A stretch of DNA of 64,000 nt from Sulfitobacter sp. M39 (GCF_021735935.1 NZ_WMDZ01000001.1:2294001-2358000), one strand, 5' to 3'. Shown: positions 19,725 through 28,575, counted from the first letter of the stretch. The notes: a model not told the origin generated them from the sequence alone. Numbers and translations are program-made.

Positions 19725-20721
19725 AGACCGCCCCGCCCAAAAGCCTGTCGAGCTTTGCAGTCAGGGCAGGAATGTCAACATCATCAGGGGTCCGGCGCAT
19801 GGCAAGGGCCCGCGCGGCCCGTGTTTGCGCGGCCTCGGACATCTCTCCGGCAGCATCGGCGACACGGGTGCGGTCCTCAAGCGTGGCGTTGCAATACAGC
19901 ACCACATCACAGCCTGCGGCCAACGCTCCGGCGGCGATGGCATCCACCTCGCCCGCCAATGCTTTCATCGAGATATCGTCCGTCATGATCAGGTTATCAA
20001 AGCCAATATCCTCGCGGATTAGCTGCATCATCACCGGCGACAGCGTGGCAGGGCGCGGATCAATCGCATCATAGACCAGATGCGCCGTCATCCCCATCGG
20101 CAGGTCGTTCAACGCCTTGAACGGGGCGAAATCATGGGTGTCCAACGCGGCGTGCGGCGCATCGACCTGCGGCAAGTCAAAATGACTATCCATCGTGGCG
20201 CGTCCGTGTCCGGGCATATGCTTAACCACGGGCAAGACGCCCCCCGCCAGCATGCCGTCTGCCGCCGCACGGCCCAAAGCTGCCACCGCATCGGGCGTCG
20301 TGCCGTAACAGCGGTTGTGCAGGAATGCGTGGGTTTGCGCCCCGGCGACATCGACCATCGGCGCGCAATTGCTGTCGATGCCCACGCGGTGCAGCTCGTC
20401 CGCGATCAGTCGAAAGCGCAGATACATCGCCTCTGCCGCGTTGGAGCCTGACGCGTGCACGAAATCCAGCGGTGCCGTCCAGTCGCGCCAATGTGGCGCG
20501 CGCAGCCGCTGCACCCGCCCGCCTTCTTGATCCACGGTGATCACGGCATCATGACCCGCCGCCTCGCGCAGCTCGTCACACAGCGCGCGGACCTGATCCG
20601 GCGTGTCGATATTGCGCGCAAAGAGAATGAACCCAAAGGGCTTTACGGCGCGAAACAACGCCTTTTCCTGCGCCGTCAGCCGAAGCCCCGACGCGTCCAG
20701 TATCGTCGCCCCGTATCGCAT
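19717..20721 (-). CDS. nagZ: Beta-N-acetylhexosaminidase NagZ (glycoside hydrolase family 3)
   Basis: Removes GlcNAc from anhydro-muropeptides in cytoplasmic cell-wall recycling. 334 residues. DQEGGRVQRL forms the substrate loop, KHMPGHGRATMDSHFDLP holds the His/Asp acid-base pair, and VIMTDD-like sequence LIMTDDISMKAL carries the catalytic nucleophile Asp. Start and SPOR-gene stop share one base (TGATG), and its end overlaps scpA. With anmK at 6459 this gives two steps of the same pathway. Confidence 0.95.
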   Translation of the reverse strand: MRYGATILDASGLRLTAQEKALFRAVKPFGFILFARNIDTPDQVRALCDELREAAGHDAVITVDQEGGRVQRLRAPHWRDWTAPLDFVHASGSNAAEAMYLRFRLIADELHRVGIDSNCAPMVDVAGAQTHAFLHNRCYGTTPDAVAALGRAAADGMLAGGVLPVVKHMPGHGRATMDSHFDLPQVDAPHAALDTHDFAPFKALNDLPMGMTAHLVYDAIDPRPATLSPVMMQLIREDIGFDNLIMTDDISMKALAGEVDAIAAGALAAGCDVVLYCNATLEDRTRVADAAGEMSEAAQTRAARALAMRRTPDDVDIPALTAKLDRLLGGAVYG

Positions 20722-21725
20722 CAGCGTGTAACGACGGGAATGCAGTCGGTGTTTTCAGCAACCAGCGCCGAACAGAAGCGTCGCGCATCCGCGATGTCCG
20801 AGAACCCATGCGCGCGCAGACGGTAGAAAGTGCGCCCGCCGCTGCTGGCCTCTTGGATGATGCGGTCCTTGCCTTCCATATAGGCCCCGAAACGCGCGTT
20901 CAGACGGACCCATTGCGCCCGTGCGATCTGCGGTGAATCGAATGCGCCAAGCTGCACCAGACGCGTACCGGTGGGCAGGCTGTCGGGCGAAAGCTCTTTC
21001 ACTTCGGCGGCGGCAACCGGTGCGGGTTCAAACGACGCTTTGGTCGCGATGGCACGGCCGCCGGGGCGCGTTTGAGGACGCAAGGATGCGCGCACGCCCG
21101 GCTCTTCGCCCATAGCAACGGCCACCGCGTTCGACACAGCCATCTCAAGCGGGTCGACATCCATCGTGGCACTTGCGTTAACCGGCTCCGGCAGGGCGGT
21201 GCCGTCTTCTTCGTCTTCCAGTGGTTCCACCCCATCGGTGAGAGAGGCGACAAGATCGTCCACATCGCCGTTTTTCAACGCCTCTGCCACGTCAGCCGCA
21301 GGCGATGATTGCGTTGGTGCCTGTTGCGCAGGTGCAACCATCGCGACGGGAATGGGCTGGTCTTCTTCTTCCAGATCCAGTGGCTTCGGGGCCAAAATCA
21401 GCTGTTCCGCGAATTGGTTCGCCGTCCCTTCAGAGGCCACAGCATTGACTGACAGCCCCTGATTGTCCGCAAGTTGGCCGCCCGGATTTTCGGGCCGCAC
21501 GCGCATATCGCCTTGGGCCGCACGCACCACCGGAATGCCGGTAACATCGCGCACCAGCAGCTTGTAGCCCCAGACCCCGATGCCGACGATCAAGGTAATG
21601 GAAAGCGCCGCGCCCGCGAAATTTGCAAACTTGGTCAAGGGCTTGGCGGCAACTTCCGGTGCCATCCCTACGTCATGTTCAAAGGAGTACCCCCCACCCT
21701 GGGAGGAGGACGTGTAATCTGCCAT
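20721..21725 (-). CDS. SPOR-domain cell envelope protein
   Basis: 334 residues with one membrane helix (about 34-54), a short cytoplasmic N-terminus, a long disordered acidic/Pro-rich periplasmic linker, and a C-terminal SPOR domain of about 75 residues (TRLVQLGAFDSPQIARAQW to the end). SPOR domains bind denuded glycan strands at the division septum. The start at 21725 (MADYTS) is preferred to 21755. The gene lies between argS and nagZ, a conserved alphaproteobacterial order. Confidence 0.88.
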   Translation of the reverse strand: MADYTSSSQGGGYSFEHDVGMAPEVAAKPLTKFANFAGAALSITLIVGIGVWGYKLLVRDVTGIPVVRAAQGDMRVRPENPGGQLADNQGLSVNAVASEGTANQFAEQLILAPKPLDLEEEDQPIPVAMVAPAQQAPTQSSPAADVAEALKNGDVDDLVASLTDGVEPLEDEEDGTALPEPVNASATMDVDPLEMAVSNAVAVAMGEEPGVRASLRPQTRPGGRAIATKASFEPAPVAAAEVKELSPDSLPTGTRLVQLGAFDSPQIARAQWVRLNARFGAYMEGKDRIIQEASSGGRTFYRLRAHGFSDIADARRFCSALVAENTDCIPVVTR

Positions 21726-21800
21726 TTCTGCCTCACTGCCCGCGTCAGATATCACCCGCGCGGGTCTGTTTTTTGAACCTGCCTGACCAGCAATGGTGCG

Positions 21801-23543
21801 TTATCGCATCTCTTCCGCTGGCTTGACCCCAAGAATACCAAGACCTGACGCAATTACAATCGCTGCGGCTTGGGCCAGCGCGATTTTTGACTGGGACAGG
21901 GCCGCATCATCCTGCAGGAAACGCAGTTCAGGCACGTCGTTGCCGCGGTTCCACAGCCCGTGGAAATCGCCCGCCAGCTCGTACAGGTAAAAGGCGATGC
22001 GGTGCGGTTCGTTGCTGCGCGCCGCGGTCTCTACCATCCGGGGCCATTCGGCCAGCTTTTGCGCCAGTTTCAGCTCTGCTTCGTGGTCAAGCTGGCTCAG
22101 GTCGGCACGCTGCAAGGTTTCCATATCCGTGTCGACACCCGCCTCTGCCGCCTTGCGCAGGACAGAATGCACACGCGCATGGGCATATTGCACGTAGAAC
22201 ACCGGATTCTCGCGCGACTGTTCCAGCACCTTGGCAAAGTCAAAGTCCAGCATCGCGTCATTCTTGCGGGTCAGCATGACAAAACGCGTCACATCAGGGC
22301 CCACCTGATCAACCACATCGCGCAGGGTGACAAATGTCCCTGCCCGTTTGGACATCTTGAATTCCTTGCCGTTCTTGAACAGCTTGACCAGCTGCGTCAG
22401 CTTGATGTCGAGCGGTACCGCCCCCTCGGACAGCGCCGAAACAGCAGCCTTCATCCGTTTGACATAGCCGCCGTGATCCGCGCCAAAGACGTCGATCAGC
22501 ATGTCAAAGCCACGCTGCACCTTGTCGTAGTGATACGCGATATCGGGCGCGAAATAAGTCCAGCCGCCGTCGGACTTCATCACCGGACGGTCAACGTCAT
22601 CACCATGGGCGGTGGACTTGAACAGGGTCTGCTCGCGCGGCTCCCAGTCCTCGGGCTTCTTGCCTTTTGGCGGTTCAAGCACGCCCTCATAGATCAGCCC
22701 TTTGGCTTTCAGGTCATCAATCGCGGATTCGATCCGGCCCGTGCCATAAAGCGACTTTTCGGAATAAAAGACATCCATCTCCACCCCGAGAGAGGCCAGA
22801 TCATCGCGGATCAGCTTCATCATCTCGTCAGTGGCAAAGTTGCGCACCTCTTCAAGCCAGACGGCCTCATCAGCGTCGATATAGGCGTCGCCCACCTTGT
22901 CTTTCAGCGCTGCCCCCACATCGATCAGATAATCGCCGGGGTATGTGCCTTCGGGAAAGGCGACCTCTTGGCCATGCGCCTCAAGATAGCGCAGATAGAC
23001 AGAGCGCGCCAAAACATCGACCTGCGCGCCGCCGTCGTTAATGTAATATTCACGCGTGACATCGAAGCCGGCGAAATCCAGCAAGGACGCCAGCGCATCG
23101 CCAAAGACCGCACCGCGGGTGTGCCCCACATGCAGCGGCCCCGTCGGGTTGGCGGATACATATTCGACGTTTACGCGTTTGCCCTGCCCCAGATCGCCGC
23201 GGCCAAAGTCTGTGCCCTGCCCCAGAACGGCACCGACAACGCCCTGCCAGACCGCAGCACTCAGCCGCAGGTTCAAGAACCCCGGGCCCGCCACATCCGC
23301 CGCCGTGATCCGTGGATCCTCGGCCAGTTTTTCGGCCAGTTTCTCGGCGATATCGCGCGGTTTCATACGGGCCGGTTTCGCCAGCACCATCGCGGCATTG
23401 GTCGCCATATCCCCATGCGCCGCATCGCGCGGCGGCTCTACGGTGATGGCGTCAAAGCTCAGCCCCTCGGGCAGAAACCCGTCGGCAACCAGCGTATCAA
23501 GGGTGGACAGCACGAGGCTGCGGATATCGGCAAATAGGTTCAT
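21801..23543 (-). CDS. argS: Arginine--tRNA ligase
   Basis: Class I synthetase charging tRNA-Arg. 580 residues, usual length. N-terminal Add1 domain, HIGH motif HVGH at 138-141 ([13 protein letters not shown]), KMSKR in [13 protein letters not shown], and a DALR anticodon-binding domain at the C-terminus ([18 protein letters not shown]). It heads the minus-strand run argS, SPOR, nagZ, scpA, scpB; 75 bp separate it from the SPOR gene. Confidence 0.98.
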   Translation of the reverse strand: MNLFADIRSLVLSTLDTLVADGFLPEGLSFDAITVEPPRDAAHGDMATNAAMVLAKPARMKPRDIAEKLAEKLAEDPRITAADVAGPGFLNLRLSAAVWQGVVGAVLGQGTDFGRGDLGQGKRVNVEYVSANPTGPLHVGHTRGAVFGDALASLLDFAGFDVTREYYINDGGAQVDVLARSVYLRYLEAHGQEVAFPEGTYPGDYLIDVGAALKDKVGDAYIDADEAVWLEEVRNFATDEMMKLIRDDLASLGVEMDVFYSEKSLYGTGRIESAIDDLKAKGLIYEGVLEPPKGKKPEDWEPREQTLFKSTAHGDDVDRPVMKSDGGWTYFAPDIAYHYDKVQRGFDMLIDVFGADHGGYVKRMKAAVSALSEGAVPLDIKLTQLVKLFKNGKEFKMSKRAGTFVTLRDVVDQVGPDVTRFVMLTRKNDAMLDFDFAKVLEQSRENPVFYVQYAHARVHSVLRKAAEAGVDTDMETLQRADLSQLDHEAELKLAQKLAEWPRMVETAARSNEPHRIAFYLYELAGDFHGLWNRGNDVPELRFLQDDAALSQSKIALAQAAAIVIASGLGILGVKPAEEMR

Positions 23544-23606
23544 AACGGGGTTCCTTCGACTTGGCCCCGTGTATCACCTGAATATGCGCCCATAATCAAG
23601 GGCGGT

Positions 23607-24749
23607 TCAGCCTTTAACGATCAACCGCTCATGTTCCTGCAAAGCAAAGCGATCTGTCATCCCCGAGATATAGTCGCTGACGATCCGCGCAAGCGCCGTA
23701 TCGCCGTCCGCATCCTCTACATCCTTGCGCCATTGCTTGGGCAATTGGCCCGTATGCGCGCAGAAATAGGGAAACAGATCCTCGACCACCTGCGTGACCT
23801 GCTTGCGCATAATCACCACGGATGGCGCGCGGTACATGCGGTCGAACAGAAAGGCGCGGATCACCTTGAGATCTTGGAAAACCGGATCGGAGAACTGGAT
23901 CAGCGTGCGCCCGGCCATGCGAATATCGGTGGCGGTTTCGGGCTTCATCTCGGCCAGACGGTGCCGCGCGACGCTGATCACGTCCTCCACCAGCACGCCA
24001 AAGAAACGGCGCAGGGCCTCGTGGCGGCGGCGGTAGTAGTTGAGACCGGGATACAGCCTGTCAACTTCGGCGAAATTCTGCTTCAGGATCGGCAGCTCGG
24101 CCAGCTCGTCCGTCGAGAACAGCTCGGCCCGCAGACCATCATGCAGGTCGTGGTGGTTATAGGCCACATCATCGGCAATCGCCGCCACCTGCGCCTCGGC
24201 ACTGGCGAATGTCTCCAGCTCAAGATCATGCTGACGCTCATAGGCCGCAAGTGCCCACGGCAACTCTCCCGTCACCGGCCCGTTATGTTTGGCCAACCCC
24301 TCCAGCGTGTCCCAAGTCAGGTTCAGCCCGTCGAAATCCGCATAATGCCGCTCCAGATGGGTGACGATGCGGATGGCTTGGGCGTTGTGATCAAACCCGC
24401 CATATGGGGCCATCAAGGCTTCCAGCGCGTCCTCGCCCGTGTGACCAAAGGGCGGATGCCCCAGATCATGGGCCAGGGCGACCGCCTCTGTCAGCTCGGC
24501 ATTCAGACCCAACGCACCGGCGATCGTGCGTGCCACCTGCGCCACCTCGATCGAATGGGTCAGCCGCGTGCGATAATAATCGCCCTCATGTTCGATAAAG
24601 ACCTGCGTCTTGTGCTTGAGCCGCCGGAAGGCGCTGGCGTGGATGATCCGGTCGCGGTCCCGCTGAAAGCAGGAACGAAAGGTGCTTTCCTCTTCCGGTA
24701 TCAACCGTCCCCGGGTCAATGCCGGATCAGAGGCAAAAGAAGCGCGCAT
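23607..24749 (-). CDS. dgt: Deoxyguanosinetriphosphate triphosphohydrolase-like protein
   Basis: 380-residue HD-domain dNTPase that hydrolyses dNTPs to nucleosides and triphosphate. The metal site is visible as RLTHSIEVAQ (His65) and AHDLGHPPFGHTGED (His94-Asp95), with a later distal Asp in IADDVAYNHHDL. The length fits the shorter dGTPase-like type rather than the 505-residue E. coli enzyme. It is divergent from the Fe-S protein gene at 24834, which is a common pairing in alphaproteobacteria. Confidence 0.93.
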   Translation of the reverse strand: MRASFASDPALTRGRLIPEEESTFRSCFQRDRDRIIHASAFRRLKHKTQVFIEHEGDYYRTRLTHSIEVAQVARTIAGALGLNAELTEAVALAHDLGHPPFGHTGEDALEALMAPYGGFDHNAQAIRIVTHLERHYADFDGLNLTWDTLEGLAKHNGPVTGELPWALAAYERQHDLELETFASAEAQVAAIADDVAYNHHDLHDGLRAELFSTDELAELPILKQNFAEVDRLYPGLNYYRRRHEALRRFFGVLVEDVISVARHRLAEMKPETATDIRMAGRTLIQFSDPVFQDLKVIRAFLFDRMYRAPSVVIMRKQVTQVVEDLFPYFCAHTGQLPKQWRKDVEDADGDTALARIVSDYISGMTDRFALQEHERLIVKG

Positions 24750-24833
24750 AGTCGGTGGTCCTTGTGGCCTGTCCTGCGGGTTTCTATATTGTAAGACAAC
24801 ACAGATGGAAACCGATCACACCGGAGCCCGAAA

Positions 24834-25157
24834 ATGAACCTGCCCCCCCAAGTTACCCCGCGCGCCTTTGACCGCCTTGCCGAAATCGGTGCCGCCGCAG
24901 AGGGCAAAGCCCTGCGCGTCGCAGTAGAGGGCGGCGGCTGCTCCGGCTTTCAGTACGACATCGCGCTGGATGATCCCAAAGACGATGACCTGATCCTTGA
25001 AGGGGCCGGCCAGAAAGTCGTGGTCGACAGCATCTCACTGCCCTTTCTTGCCAATGCCGTCATCGACTTCTCGGAAGAGCTGATCGGCGCACGGTTCGTG
25101 ATCGAAAACCCCAATGCCACCAGCGCCTGCGGCTGCGGCACGTCTTTCTCGATGTAA
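24834..25157 (+). CDS. erpA: A-type Fe-S cluster carrier (ErpA/IscA family)
   Basis: 107 residues. Three conserved cysteines bind or transfer a cluster: Cys36 in GGGCSGFQY, Cys99 and Cys101 in ACGCGTSF. The protein would deliver Fe-S clusters to apo-enzymes. ErpA is favoured over IscA or SufA because it stands alone, outside an isc or suf operon, but the assignment within the family is not certain. Divergent from dgt with an 84-bp promoter region; the composite repeat element follows. Confidence 0.85.
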   Translation: MNLPPQVTPRAFDRLAEIGAAAEGKALRVAVEGGGCSGFQYDIALDDPKDDDLILEGAGQKVVVDSISLPFLANAVIDFSEELIGARFVIENPNATSACGCGTSFSM

Positions 25158-25180
25158 CGCGCACCCACCACACTCGCCCG

Positions 25181-25203
25181 CTTCATTTTGCCAAATAAAC
25201 TCC
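25181..25203 (+). repeat. Copy 1 of a 23-nt intergenic repeat
   Basis: CTTCATTTTGCC followed by AAATAAACTCC. It matches the copy at 34333-34355 in 22 of 23 positions. A hairpin follows six bases later. It lies in the 3' region of erpA. Confidence 0.75.
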
Positions 25204-25208
25204 CGCCG

Positions 25209-25237
25209 GAGGCTGGCCTCATGCCCGCATGAGGCCA
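25209..25237. terminator. Hairpin following repeat copy 1; likely bidirectional terminator
   Basis: Two mutually exclusive stems overlap. A short one pairs GAGG (25209-25212) with CCTC (25217-25220) around a CTGG loop; a longer one pairs 25214-25223 with 25228-25237 around a 4-nt loop. It separates erpA from the convergent gene at 25240. There is no clear T-run. Confidence 0.6.
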
Positions 25238-25239
25238 TT

Positions 25240-26331
25240 CTAGCGCCGCAGCTGCACCGCGGAGGACTTGGCCTGGATCGGTGCCCGCGCAAACCGCGCG
25301 AAAAACGCCTCAAATTGCGGGCAAGACGCCTCTGCCCCGGTCAGTATCTCCTGCGCCTCTGGGTCCAGCGCCCTCATGATCCGTCCACGCATGAGCGGCC
25401 AATGGGCCTGCCGCGTTTGTCCCATTTCAAAAAGCGCCGCCGATAGCGCCTGCAGCGCTCCGTTAGGCGGGGTATACCGGATGGCCACTGCCCCTGGTGG
25501 CACCGGTTGGCAGAATGCCGCCCCTCCTGACATCTGCGCAGCCCAGCCCGTCACCAAATACGCGTGATACCCGTCCAACGCCCCGCCACCTTGCTGCGGT
25601 ACGATCCGGCAGGCACGCGCAGCGGACTGAACCGCATCTTCCCACAGTGCAGGTGCTGCAGCACCTGAAAACCGCAGCGCGGCGCATAGCTCTGCCAGCA
25701 GATCTATATCCTGATCGAGATAGGCGAGAATACCGGCAAAAGTCAGGCTCTCCACCGCTGTCGCCGGCAGTTCGGGGTCGCGCTGGCCATAGTCTGACAG
25801 ATAGAAAACGATATGTGCCAGTTCATAGGACGCTTTCTTGTTGGGCAGCGCAAAGGTTTCGGATCGCGTGAAAAACCGGCGCAAACGTGACTGCAGGGCG
25901 TCATCGCGCGCCACGGACATCCGACGCGCCAGCAGGCGCTGCGTTTCAGCGCGTTGCAGGTCGGACAGCTCCCCGTCAACCAACCTCATACGCGCGGCCC
26001 ACTGCACCAACCGCTCGCCCACCTCACCGGGCAAGCCCAGATCTTCAAGGTCCAGCGCGAGGGACAAGAAAAAGCGGTAGTACTGCGGAAAGAAGCGGAT
26101 CGTCTCTTCGATGCGGTCATAGAAGGACGCATAGGGCACCAGAGCGTCTGGCTGGACAGGCATGTGCGCGCTTGCCAGAACCCCCAGCCATTCCGCGTTT
26201 TCCTTCAACCAGAATACATCCCCCGCACGGCGTCGCTGTACCGCGAACATACGGCTGATCGCGGCGGTATCGGCGTGTTTGCAACCGCTATTGCGCGCGC
26301 GTACGGATGAAAGCGGTATAACATTCGACAT
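25240..26331 (-). CDS. Helical protein of unknown function paired with the repeat peptide gene
   Basis: 363 residues, no signal peptide or membrane helix, mainly helical. I do not recognise an enzyme motif. The most distinctive segment is residues 164-182 (NKKASYELAHIVFYLSDYG), which looks like a conserved core. Another is the aromatic-rich FPQYYRFFLSLALDLEDLG (81-99). The frame runs on to 27138, but the ATG at 26331 has a GGGGGA site, and upstream sequence belongs to another gene in another frame. It follows the repeat-peptide gene by 56 bp containing a hairpin and is probably co-transcribed. It may already be catalogued as a domain of unknown function in Rhodobacterales. Role as modifying or binding partner is inference. 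Confidence 0.72.
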   Translation of the reverse strand: MSNVIPLSSVRARNSGCKHADTAAISRMFAVQRRRAGDVFWLKENAEWLGVLASAHMPVQPDALVPYASFYDRIEETIRFFPQYYRFFLSLALDLEDLGLPGEVGERLVQWAARMRLVDGELSDLQRAETQRLLARRMSVARDDALQSRLRRFFTRSETFALPNKKASYELAHIVFYLSDYGQRDPELPATAVESLTFAGILAYLDQDIDLLAELCAALRFSGAAAPALWEDAVQSAARACRIVPQQGGGALDGYHAYLVTGWAAQMSGGAAFCQPVPPGAVAIRYTPPNGALQALSAALFEMGQTRQAHWPLMRGRIMRALDPEAQEILTGAEASCPQFEAFFARFARAPIQAKSSAVQLRR

Positions 26332-26353
26332 AGGTCCCCCTTTGGCAAGAAAC

Positions 26354-26377
26354 CCCTGCGCCGGTTCCAGCGCAGGG
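26354..26377 (-). other. Intercistronic hairpin
   Basis: 8-bp perfect stem (26354-26361 with 26370-26377), 8-nt loop, between the repeat-peptide stop and the partner start. On the transcribed strand a moderately T-rich GTTTCTTG follows. It could be a leaky terminator or mRNA-stability element giving more peptide than partner. Confidence 0.55.
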
Positions 26378-26387
26378 TGTGTTTGGA

Positions 26388-26618
26388 TTAGCAGCCGGTG
26401 GTAAACAAACCGGTAAGCCCCCCAGTCGCCATGTCGCCTGCCTGCGGTCCCGACTGTGATCCTGTAGTGAACAGCCCGGTGCCGTGGCCGCAATGCGGGT
26501 CTTGCCCTGGATTGATACAGCCGGTGGTATAAAGCCCTGTCCCCGCCCCCTGATGGAGCGATCCCGCCCCGGCGTAAACATTCGGGAAAGCAGTTTCGAC
26601 GGTAGCAATAGCGTTCAT
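26388..26618 (-). CDS. Short three-repeat Gly/Thr/Cys peptide, candidate RiPP precursor or metal-binding peptide
   Basis: 76 residues with no signal peptide. The octapeptide TGL[YF]TTG[CS] occurs three times: 27-34 (TGLYTTGC), 47-54 (TGLFTTGS) and 69-76 (TGLFTTGC, ending the protein). Repeat spacing is 20 and 22 residues. The N-terminal 20 residues (FPNVYAGAGS segment) differ in composition and could be a leader. Cysteines are at 34, 43 and 76. Codons differ between repeats at most positions, so the repeat is kept at protein level. The ATG at 26618 is preceded by AAAGGAAAA at good distance; the earlier ATG at 26654 is not. Function unknown. It heads a two-gene unit with the protein at 25240. 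Confidence 0.75.
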   Translation of the reverse strand: MNAIATVETAFPNVYAGAGSLHQGAGTGLYTTGCINPGQDPHCGHGTGLFTTGSQSGPQAGDMATGGLTGLFTTGC

Positions 26619-26967
26619 GAGTTTTCCTTTGAAACGTGATTTTGAAATTGGCAACTAAACCTGAAGCTGCGCTACCTTCATCAATCACCACCTCATGGAC
26701 TTGACCCAGACTGCAAAAAGATTGCATTTTAACGATGTAAATCATCCACATGCGCTGCGTCTTTGATCCAGTTGAAACCACGCGGCGATGCCGTGTTCTC
26801 CACAATAGCGACAATCTTAACGGAACGCTGGCAAAGCGCCCCGCGGCGGCGCAGGTACCGTCGGCCCACTTTCGAATCGCGGGCGAAACCTGCCCAAACC
26901 GGTGCAGCCCCCTTGCCCCATATTGCGGTATGCGCGATAGCTGCGGGGACCAATGCAGGGGGCCGCC
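26619..26967. other. Divergent regulatory region between the repeat-peptide gene and xth
   Basis: 349 bases, AT-rich for its first 130 bases next to the peptide gene and G+C-rich near xth. Contains two small inverted repeats: TGCAA/TTGCA (26712-26716 and 26722-26726) and GATG/CATC around 26734-26746, about 100 bp upstream of the peptide start. They are possible operator sites. No further gene is supported; a 74-residue minus-strand frame at 26729-26953 has no family likeness. Confidence 0.45.
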
Positions 26968-27750
26968 ATGAAAATCGCCACGTTCAACATTAACGGGATC
27001 AAAGCGCGGATCGACGCCCTGCCCCAATGGCTCGACGAAGCGCAGCCCGACGTCGCCATTCTGCAAGAGATCAAATCCGTCGACGAAGGCTTCCCGCGCG
27101 AGCTGTTCGAGGATCGCGGCTATAACGTCGAGACCCACGGGCAGAAATCCTTTAACGGCGTCGCGATCCTGTCAAAGCTCCCGCTTGAGGATGTGACCCG
27201 TGGCCTGCCCGGTGACGACAGCGACGAACAGGCGCGCTATATCGAGGCGACGGTCGTGGGTGATCATTCATCTGTGCGGCTTTGTGGGTTGTATCTGCCC
27301 AACGGCAACCCCGCGCCGGGCCCGAAATACGATTACAAACTGGCGTGGATGCAGCGTCTTGAAGACCGTGCGCGCGCACTTCTGGCCGAGGAAACACCGT
27401 TTCTGCTGACCGGCGACTTCAACATCATCCCCCAGGCCGAAGATGCGGCAACGCCGGACGCCTGGCGTGAAGATGCGCTGTTTCGTCCTGAATCCCGCGC
27501 CGCCTGGCGTCGTCTTCTGGCCCTTGGCCTGACAGAGGCGTTCCGCGCGCGGACCCAAGGGCCGGGGCATTACAGCTTTTGGGATTATCAAGCAGGCGCG
27601 TGGAACCGCAACAACGGCATCCGTATCGACCATTTCCTGCTTAGCCCTGCCATCGCTGACAGCCTGCGCGACTGCCAGATCGACAAGGATATACGCGGCC
27701 GCGAAAAACCCTCCGATCACGTCCCCGTCTGGGTGGAGCTTGACCTATAA
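26968..27750 (+). CDS. xth: Exodeoxyribonuclease III (AP endonuclease)
   Basis: 260 residues of the EEP nuclease fold. Cuts DNA at abasic sites and trims 3' ends in base excision repair. Visible motifs: MKIATFNINGIKARI start (metal Asn), LQEIKSVDEGFP (metal Glu), GLYLPNGNP, LTGDFNIIP (Asp/Asn), IRIDHFLLSP and SDHVPVW (catalytic His). The start at 26968 gives the canonical N-terminus. Converges with the HNH gene 26 bp away. Confidence 0.95.
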   Translation: MKIATFNINGIKARIDALPQWLDEAQPDVAILQEIKSVDEGFPRELFEDRGYNVETHGQKSFNGVAILSKLPLEDVTRGLPGDDSDEQARYIEATVVGDHSSVRLCGLYLPNGNPAPGPKYDYKLAWMQRLEDRARALLAEETPFLLTGDFNIIPQAEDAATPDAWREDALFRPESRAAWRRLLALGLTEAFRARTQGPGHYSFWDYQAGAWNRNNGIRIDHFLLSPAIADSLRDCQIDKDIRGREKPSDHVPVWVELDL

Positions 27751-27776
27751 CTCGGACACATAAGCGCGGCCCTAGA

Positions 27777-28361
27777 TCACGCCTGAAGCTCGGCGTCCCA
27801 ATAAAGAAAATCCATCCAGCTATCATGCAGGTAGTTGGGCGGGAATTTCCGGCCCATATTGCGCAGATCCTCGGCTTGCGGCTGACGCGGTGGTTTGCGC
27901 AGCTGAAACCCGGTCTGGTGCAGCGCCTTGGAGCCCTTTTTCAGGTTGCACGGGCTACACGCCGCGACAACGTTCTGCCAGCTTGTGATCCCGCCCGCGG
28001 CACGGGGCACCACGTGGTCAAAGGTCAGATCCCCCCGTGCACCGCAGTACTGGCAGCAGAATTCGTCCCTCAGAAATAAATTAAAGCGCGTGAAGGCCAC
28101 GCGCTTTTGAGGTTTGACATAATCTTTGAGAACGACCACCGACGGGATGCGAATTTGCATCGACGGGCTGTGAACATAGTCGTCATATTCAGCGACGATA
28201 TCCACCCGGTCCAGCCACTTGGCCTTCACCGCTTCCTGCCAGGGCCACAGCGACAACGGATAGTAGGACAAGGGCCTGTAATCCGCGTTCAGCACAAGGG
28301 CCGGTTTGTTTTTCAGCCCTGCCGGGCTTCGGGTGAATTCAGTTCTAAAGTCGCCGTCCAT
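27777..28361 (-). CDS. HNH endonuclease domain protein
   Basis: 194 residues. Zinc-binding cysteines CQYC (103-106) and CSPC (135-138) bracket the HNH core LTFDHVVPRAAGG (Asp-His at 115-116) and WQNVV (Asn130). The N-terminal half (LVLNADYRPLSYYPLSLWPW) is the conserved extension of a chromosomal HNH family widespread in alphaproteobacteria and cyanobacteria, function unknown. There are no restriction or phage genes around it, so a housekeeping or repair role is more likely than defence. Confidence 0.88.
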   Translation of the reverse strand: MDGDFRTEFTRSPAGLKNKPALVLNADYRPLSYYPLSLWPWQEAVKAKWLDRVDIVAEYDDYVHSPSMQIRIPSVVVLKDYVKPQKRVAFTRFNLFLRDEFCCQYCGARGDLTFDHVVPRAAGGITSWQNVVAACSPCNLKKGSKALHQTGFQLRKPPRQPQAEDLRNMGRKFPPNYLHDSWMDFLYWDAELQA

Positions 28362-28538
28362 TGTTCGATAGCCCCTTGCCGTTCCGCGTCCGGTCCAGCG
28401 GGACAGCCCCGCTGATGCTTTCGACTATATCTCGTGGTTTGCGTCTGACAAGTCGCAAACGGGTACAAGATGTCGCAGAATGCGTAAGCTGATTACGTAA
28501 CAGGCATGTGACGGGAACGGCCAATCCGGCCGGGACAT

Positions 28539-28567
28539 CCCTGCGGGCTGCTCATTCGCCCGCAGGG
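28539..28567 (-). terminator. Hairpin after the esterase operon
   Basis: 10-bp perfect G+C-rich stem (28539-28548 with 28558-28567), 9-nt loop, located just beyond the stop at 28576 on the minus strand. No T-run follows, so it may act as a stabilising 3' hairpin rather than a strict terminator. Confidence 0.5.
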
Positions 28568-28575
28568 TTATGGGA

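Noticed and set aside
26332-27138. Upstream extension of the frame of the 25240-26331 gene
   Set aside because: The extension overlaps the repeat-peptide gene in another frame and has no family likeness; the ATG at 26331 has its own ribosome site.
27777-28361. HNH nuclease as part of a defence or restriction island
   Set aside because: No methylase, helicase, toxin or phage gene is nearby; neighbours are housekeeping genes.
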